A stretch of 64,000 nt of DNA, taken from positions 1-64,000 of the forward strand of contig NZ_JAUFQV010000024.1 of the NCBI RefSeq assembly GCF_030409945.1, in the 5' to 3' direction. The position numbers and the translations under genes are program-made. Of the stretch, positions 62,460 to 64,000 are shown piece by piece. Under the pieces are notes generated by a model. It worked only from the letters and a program-made list of their open reading frames with translations. It did not search any database and was not told the DNA's origin. The DNA is from Vibrio tapetis subsp. quintayensis. GTDB lineage: Bacteria > Pseudomonadota > Gammaproteobacteria > Enterobacterales > Vibrionaceae. How positions within the stretch are numbered: the stretch's first letter is position 1; each line of letters begins with the position of its first letter.

Positions 62460-63860
62460 TCACTCCTGCGCTTCCTTCCAGGTCTGGAGTTTTCGATATA
62501 ACGTCGATGGGCTAACATCTAGGTAACTCGCCGCTCGGGGAATGTTCCCATCACACGCGTCTATAGCTTGTTCAATCGCCCCTTTTTCTGTCATCCATAA
62601 AGGTCTAATTTGCTCTACTGAAAGTTTAGCTGAAATATCGTCAGTTGCATTTTTCCCTTGCAAATCATTTAAAAAAGACACGTTCAATGGTGGTGGCAAC
62701 ATATTAAGCGTGATTTCATTGCCGTGATTAAGTACCACGACATTGCGAAGGACATTTTGCAATTGCCTTACATTTCCCGGCCATTCGAATTCAACAAATC
62801 GGTCGACTACTTGTTGAGAAAAGCGCACAAAACCTTTGCCCTCTTCTGTCGACATATGGCCTAACAACGAATAGGCAATTTCAACCACGTCTTCATTTCT
62901 ATCGCGCAAAGGCGGAAGATGTAACGGGATAACGTACAATCGATAATACAGATCTTCTCTGAACCGACCTTGCTGTACTTCTGTCCAAGGGTCACGGTTG
63001 GTTGCGCATACAAAACGTACGTCAACGCTCTTCATTTTTGACGAGCCTACTTTTTGGAACGTACCTGTTTGAATGAACCTTAATAGCTTGGTTTGCAGTT
63101 CCAAGTCCATTTCACACAATTCGTCCAAAAACAGTGTGCCACCATCAGCCAGTTCGGCTGCACCTTGTCGATCTGTTGAAGCTCCAGTAAACGCCCCTTT
63201 TACATGACCAAACAATTCACTTTCAATCAGATCTTTAGGAATCGCGGCACAGTTAATAGCGATGAACGGTTTATCGCCACGCTTACTGGCAGCATGAATA
63301 GCTTCTGCACAAACTTCTTTACCAGTTCCACTTTCACCGGTAATGAATACCGAAGCTTTACTTGGTGCAGCGGAGTCAATGGTACGATAAACGGCTTGCA
63401 TTGTTTGGCTACTACCAATAAAGCCTTGGTAATTATTATTACCTGGTTCATCGGCGAGCGCTTTTAATTTGCCTGCTTTACGGATACCGTTGTTCACCGT
63501 GACACGTAAACGATCGGCTTCACATGGTTTAATCAGGAAATCTTGTGCCCCTCGACGCATGGCTTCCACTGCGGTATCAATAGACCCATGGGCCGTCATG
63601 AATATAACCGGCACATCTGGATATTTCTTTTTCACCGATGAAAGAACATCCATCCCTGTCATATCTGGTAAGCGCAGATCGAGCAAAATGAGATCTGGAG
63701 TTCGATGTTCCAAACTTGTAATGGCGTCTTTGCCCGTTCCTACGATACTAATATCAAGGCCAAGCGGTGTCAGGTAAGAGCGATACAGGGCCGCGACCGA
63801 CGCCGTATCTTCTACCATCAATAAGTATTTTGTTTTAGGACTCGTGTGTTTATCTTGCAT
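62460..63860 (-). CDS. luxO: Quorum-sensing sigma-54-dependent response regulator LuxO
   Basis: The 466-residue NtrC-type regulator, when phosphorylated at low cell density, activates the qrr small RNAs together with sigma-54. The receiver domain carries Asp61 in [13 protein letters not shown]. The AAA+ domain has the Walker A GESGTGKE, the sigma-54 contact loop [15 protein letters not shown] and [17 protein letters not shown]-terminal Fis-type helix-turn-helix ([20 protein letters not shown]) binds DNA. It is co-transcribed with luxU, four bases downstream. Upstream, the divergent qrr1 promoter shares the regulatory region. Confidence 0.97.
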   Translation of the reverse strand: MQDKHTSPKTKYLLMVEDTASVAALYRSYLTPLGLDISIVGTGKDAITSLEHRTPDLILLDLRLPDMTGMDVLSSVKKKYPDVPVIFMTAHGSIDTAVEAMRRGAQDFLIKPCEADRLRVTVNNGIRKAGKLKALADEPGNNNYQGFIGSSQTMQAVYRTIDSAAPSKASVFITGESGTGKEVCAEAIHAASKRGDKPFIAINCAAIPKDLIESELFGHVKGAFTGASTDRQGAAELADGGTLFLDELCEMDLELQTKLLRFIQTGTFQKVGSSKMKSVDVRFVCATNRDPWTEVQQGRFREDLYYRLYVIPLHLPPLRDRNEDVVEIAYSLLGHMSTEEGKGFVRFSQQVVDRFVEFEWPGNVRQLQNVLRNVVVLNHGNEITLNMLPPPLNVSFLNDLQGKNATDDISAKLSVEQIRPLWMTEKGAIEQAIDACDGNIPRAASYLDVSPSTLYRKLQTWKEAQE

Positions 63861-63900
63861 ATCCCAGCCGTTGCACTTTAATAATTATTTGCAATATGAG

Positions 63901-63913
63901 TTGCATTTTGCAA
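63901..63913. promoter_or_regulatory. LuxO binding site
   Basis: TTGCATTTTGCAA is a perfect match to the palindromic LuxO site TTGCA-N3-TGCAA found upstream of Vibrio qrr genes. Additional half-sites occur nearby (TTGCAC at 63871, TTGCAA at 63889, TTGCAA at about 63949). It lies about 62 bp upstream of the sigma-54 promoter and about 40 bp upstream of luxO itself. Confidence 0.8.
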
Positions 63914-63974
63914 TCAATAATAGCTTTAAACCACATTTTTGCAACGTTCTTTACAGAATACGGGCCATATTTAT

Positions 63975-63990
63975 TGGCACAGTATCTGCA
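63975..63990 (+). promoter_or_regulatory. Sigma-54 promoter, probably of qrr1
   Basis: TGGCAC-AGTAT-CTGCA matches the sigma-54 -24/-12 consensus TGGCAC-N5-TTGCA at all but one position. It reads to the right, away from luxO. The expected transcription start is at about 64000, the last base of the window, so the small RNA itself lies outside. Confidence 0.8.
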
Positions 63991-64000
63991 TTTATCTATA

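Overview
The window looks like chromosome I of a marine Vibrio. Evidence: a luxO-luxU quorum-sensing operon with a LuxO box and a sigma-54 promoter at the right edge (the usual qrr1 position); a GH18 chitinase with the length, signal peptide and catalytic Glu315 of Vibrio harveyi-type ChiA; a four-copy tRNA-Tyr(GUA) array; and gamma-proteobacterial gene orders (ffs / ATL / ybaY / tesB; ybhK / Moco riboswitch / moaABCDE; oppABCDF). I see no insertion sequence, integrase, CRISPR array or prophage. The most accessory-looking parts are the broken Rhs gene at the left edge, three very large surface lipoproteins and the pepsin-like protease cluster.

Layout. 1-2 kb: a 5'-truncated, frameshifted Rhs remnant. 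2-7 kb: 4.5S RNA, a periplasmic-sensing diguanylate cyclase, a small membrane protein, an alkyltransferase-like protein, YbaY and TesB. 7-10 kb: a 1017-residue repeat lipoprotein. 10.4-14.4 kb: a cysteine-catabolism cluster (Lrp-type regulator, CyuA-type cysteine desulfidase, CyuP-type importer). 14.6-18.6 kb: a 1303-residue lipoprotein with thrombospondin-3-type calcium repeats and three C-terminal cysteine-bounded modules. 19-30.5 kb: a complete 13-gene Tad/Flp pilus operon on the minus strand, with a good Fur-box match at its promoter. 30.7-34.1 kb: a divergent RCC1-propeller lipoprotein. 34.3-36.3 kb: a LysR regulator and a CDF transporter. 36.4-40.9 kb: an RND efflux operon. 41.2-41.8 kb: four tRNA-Tyr genes. 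42-43 kb: glutathionyl-hydroquinone reductase. 43.1-48.7 kb: a three-gene operon of pepsin-like aspartic protease, hybrid histidine kinase and GGEEF response regulator. 49.1-54.7 kb: oppABCDF. 55.4-57.9 kb: chitinase. 58-62 kb: molybdopterin genes with a Moco riboswitch, then YbhK. 62.1-64 kb: luxU, luxO and the start of the qrr1 regulatory region.

How parts fit together. Several modules concern surface life and particle or chitin use: Tad pili for attachment, large calcium-binding or propeller lipoproteins, chitinase with a CRP-like site, oligopeptide import, two diguanylate cyclases and the quorum-sensing phosphorelay. The most unusual locus is 43.1-48.7 kb. A pepsin-family (A1) protease without a signal peptide carries two C-terminal segments that resemble avidin/streptavidin barrels, and it is translationally linked to a hybrid kinase and a diguanylate-cyclase response regulator. 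I know of no described pathway with this combination. The avidin similarity is my own by-eye alignment and needs a profile or structure check.
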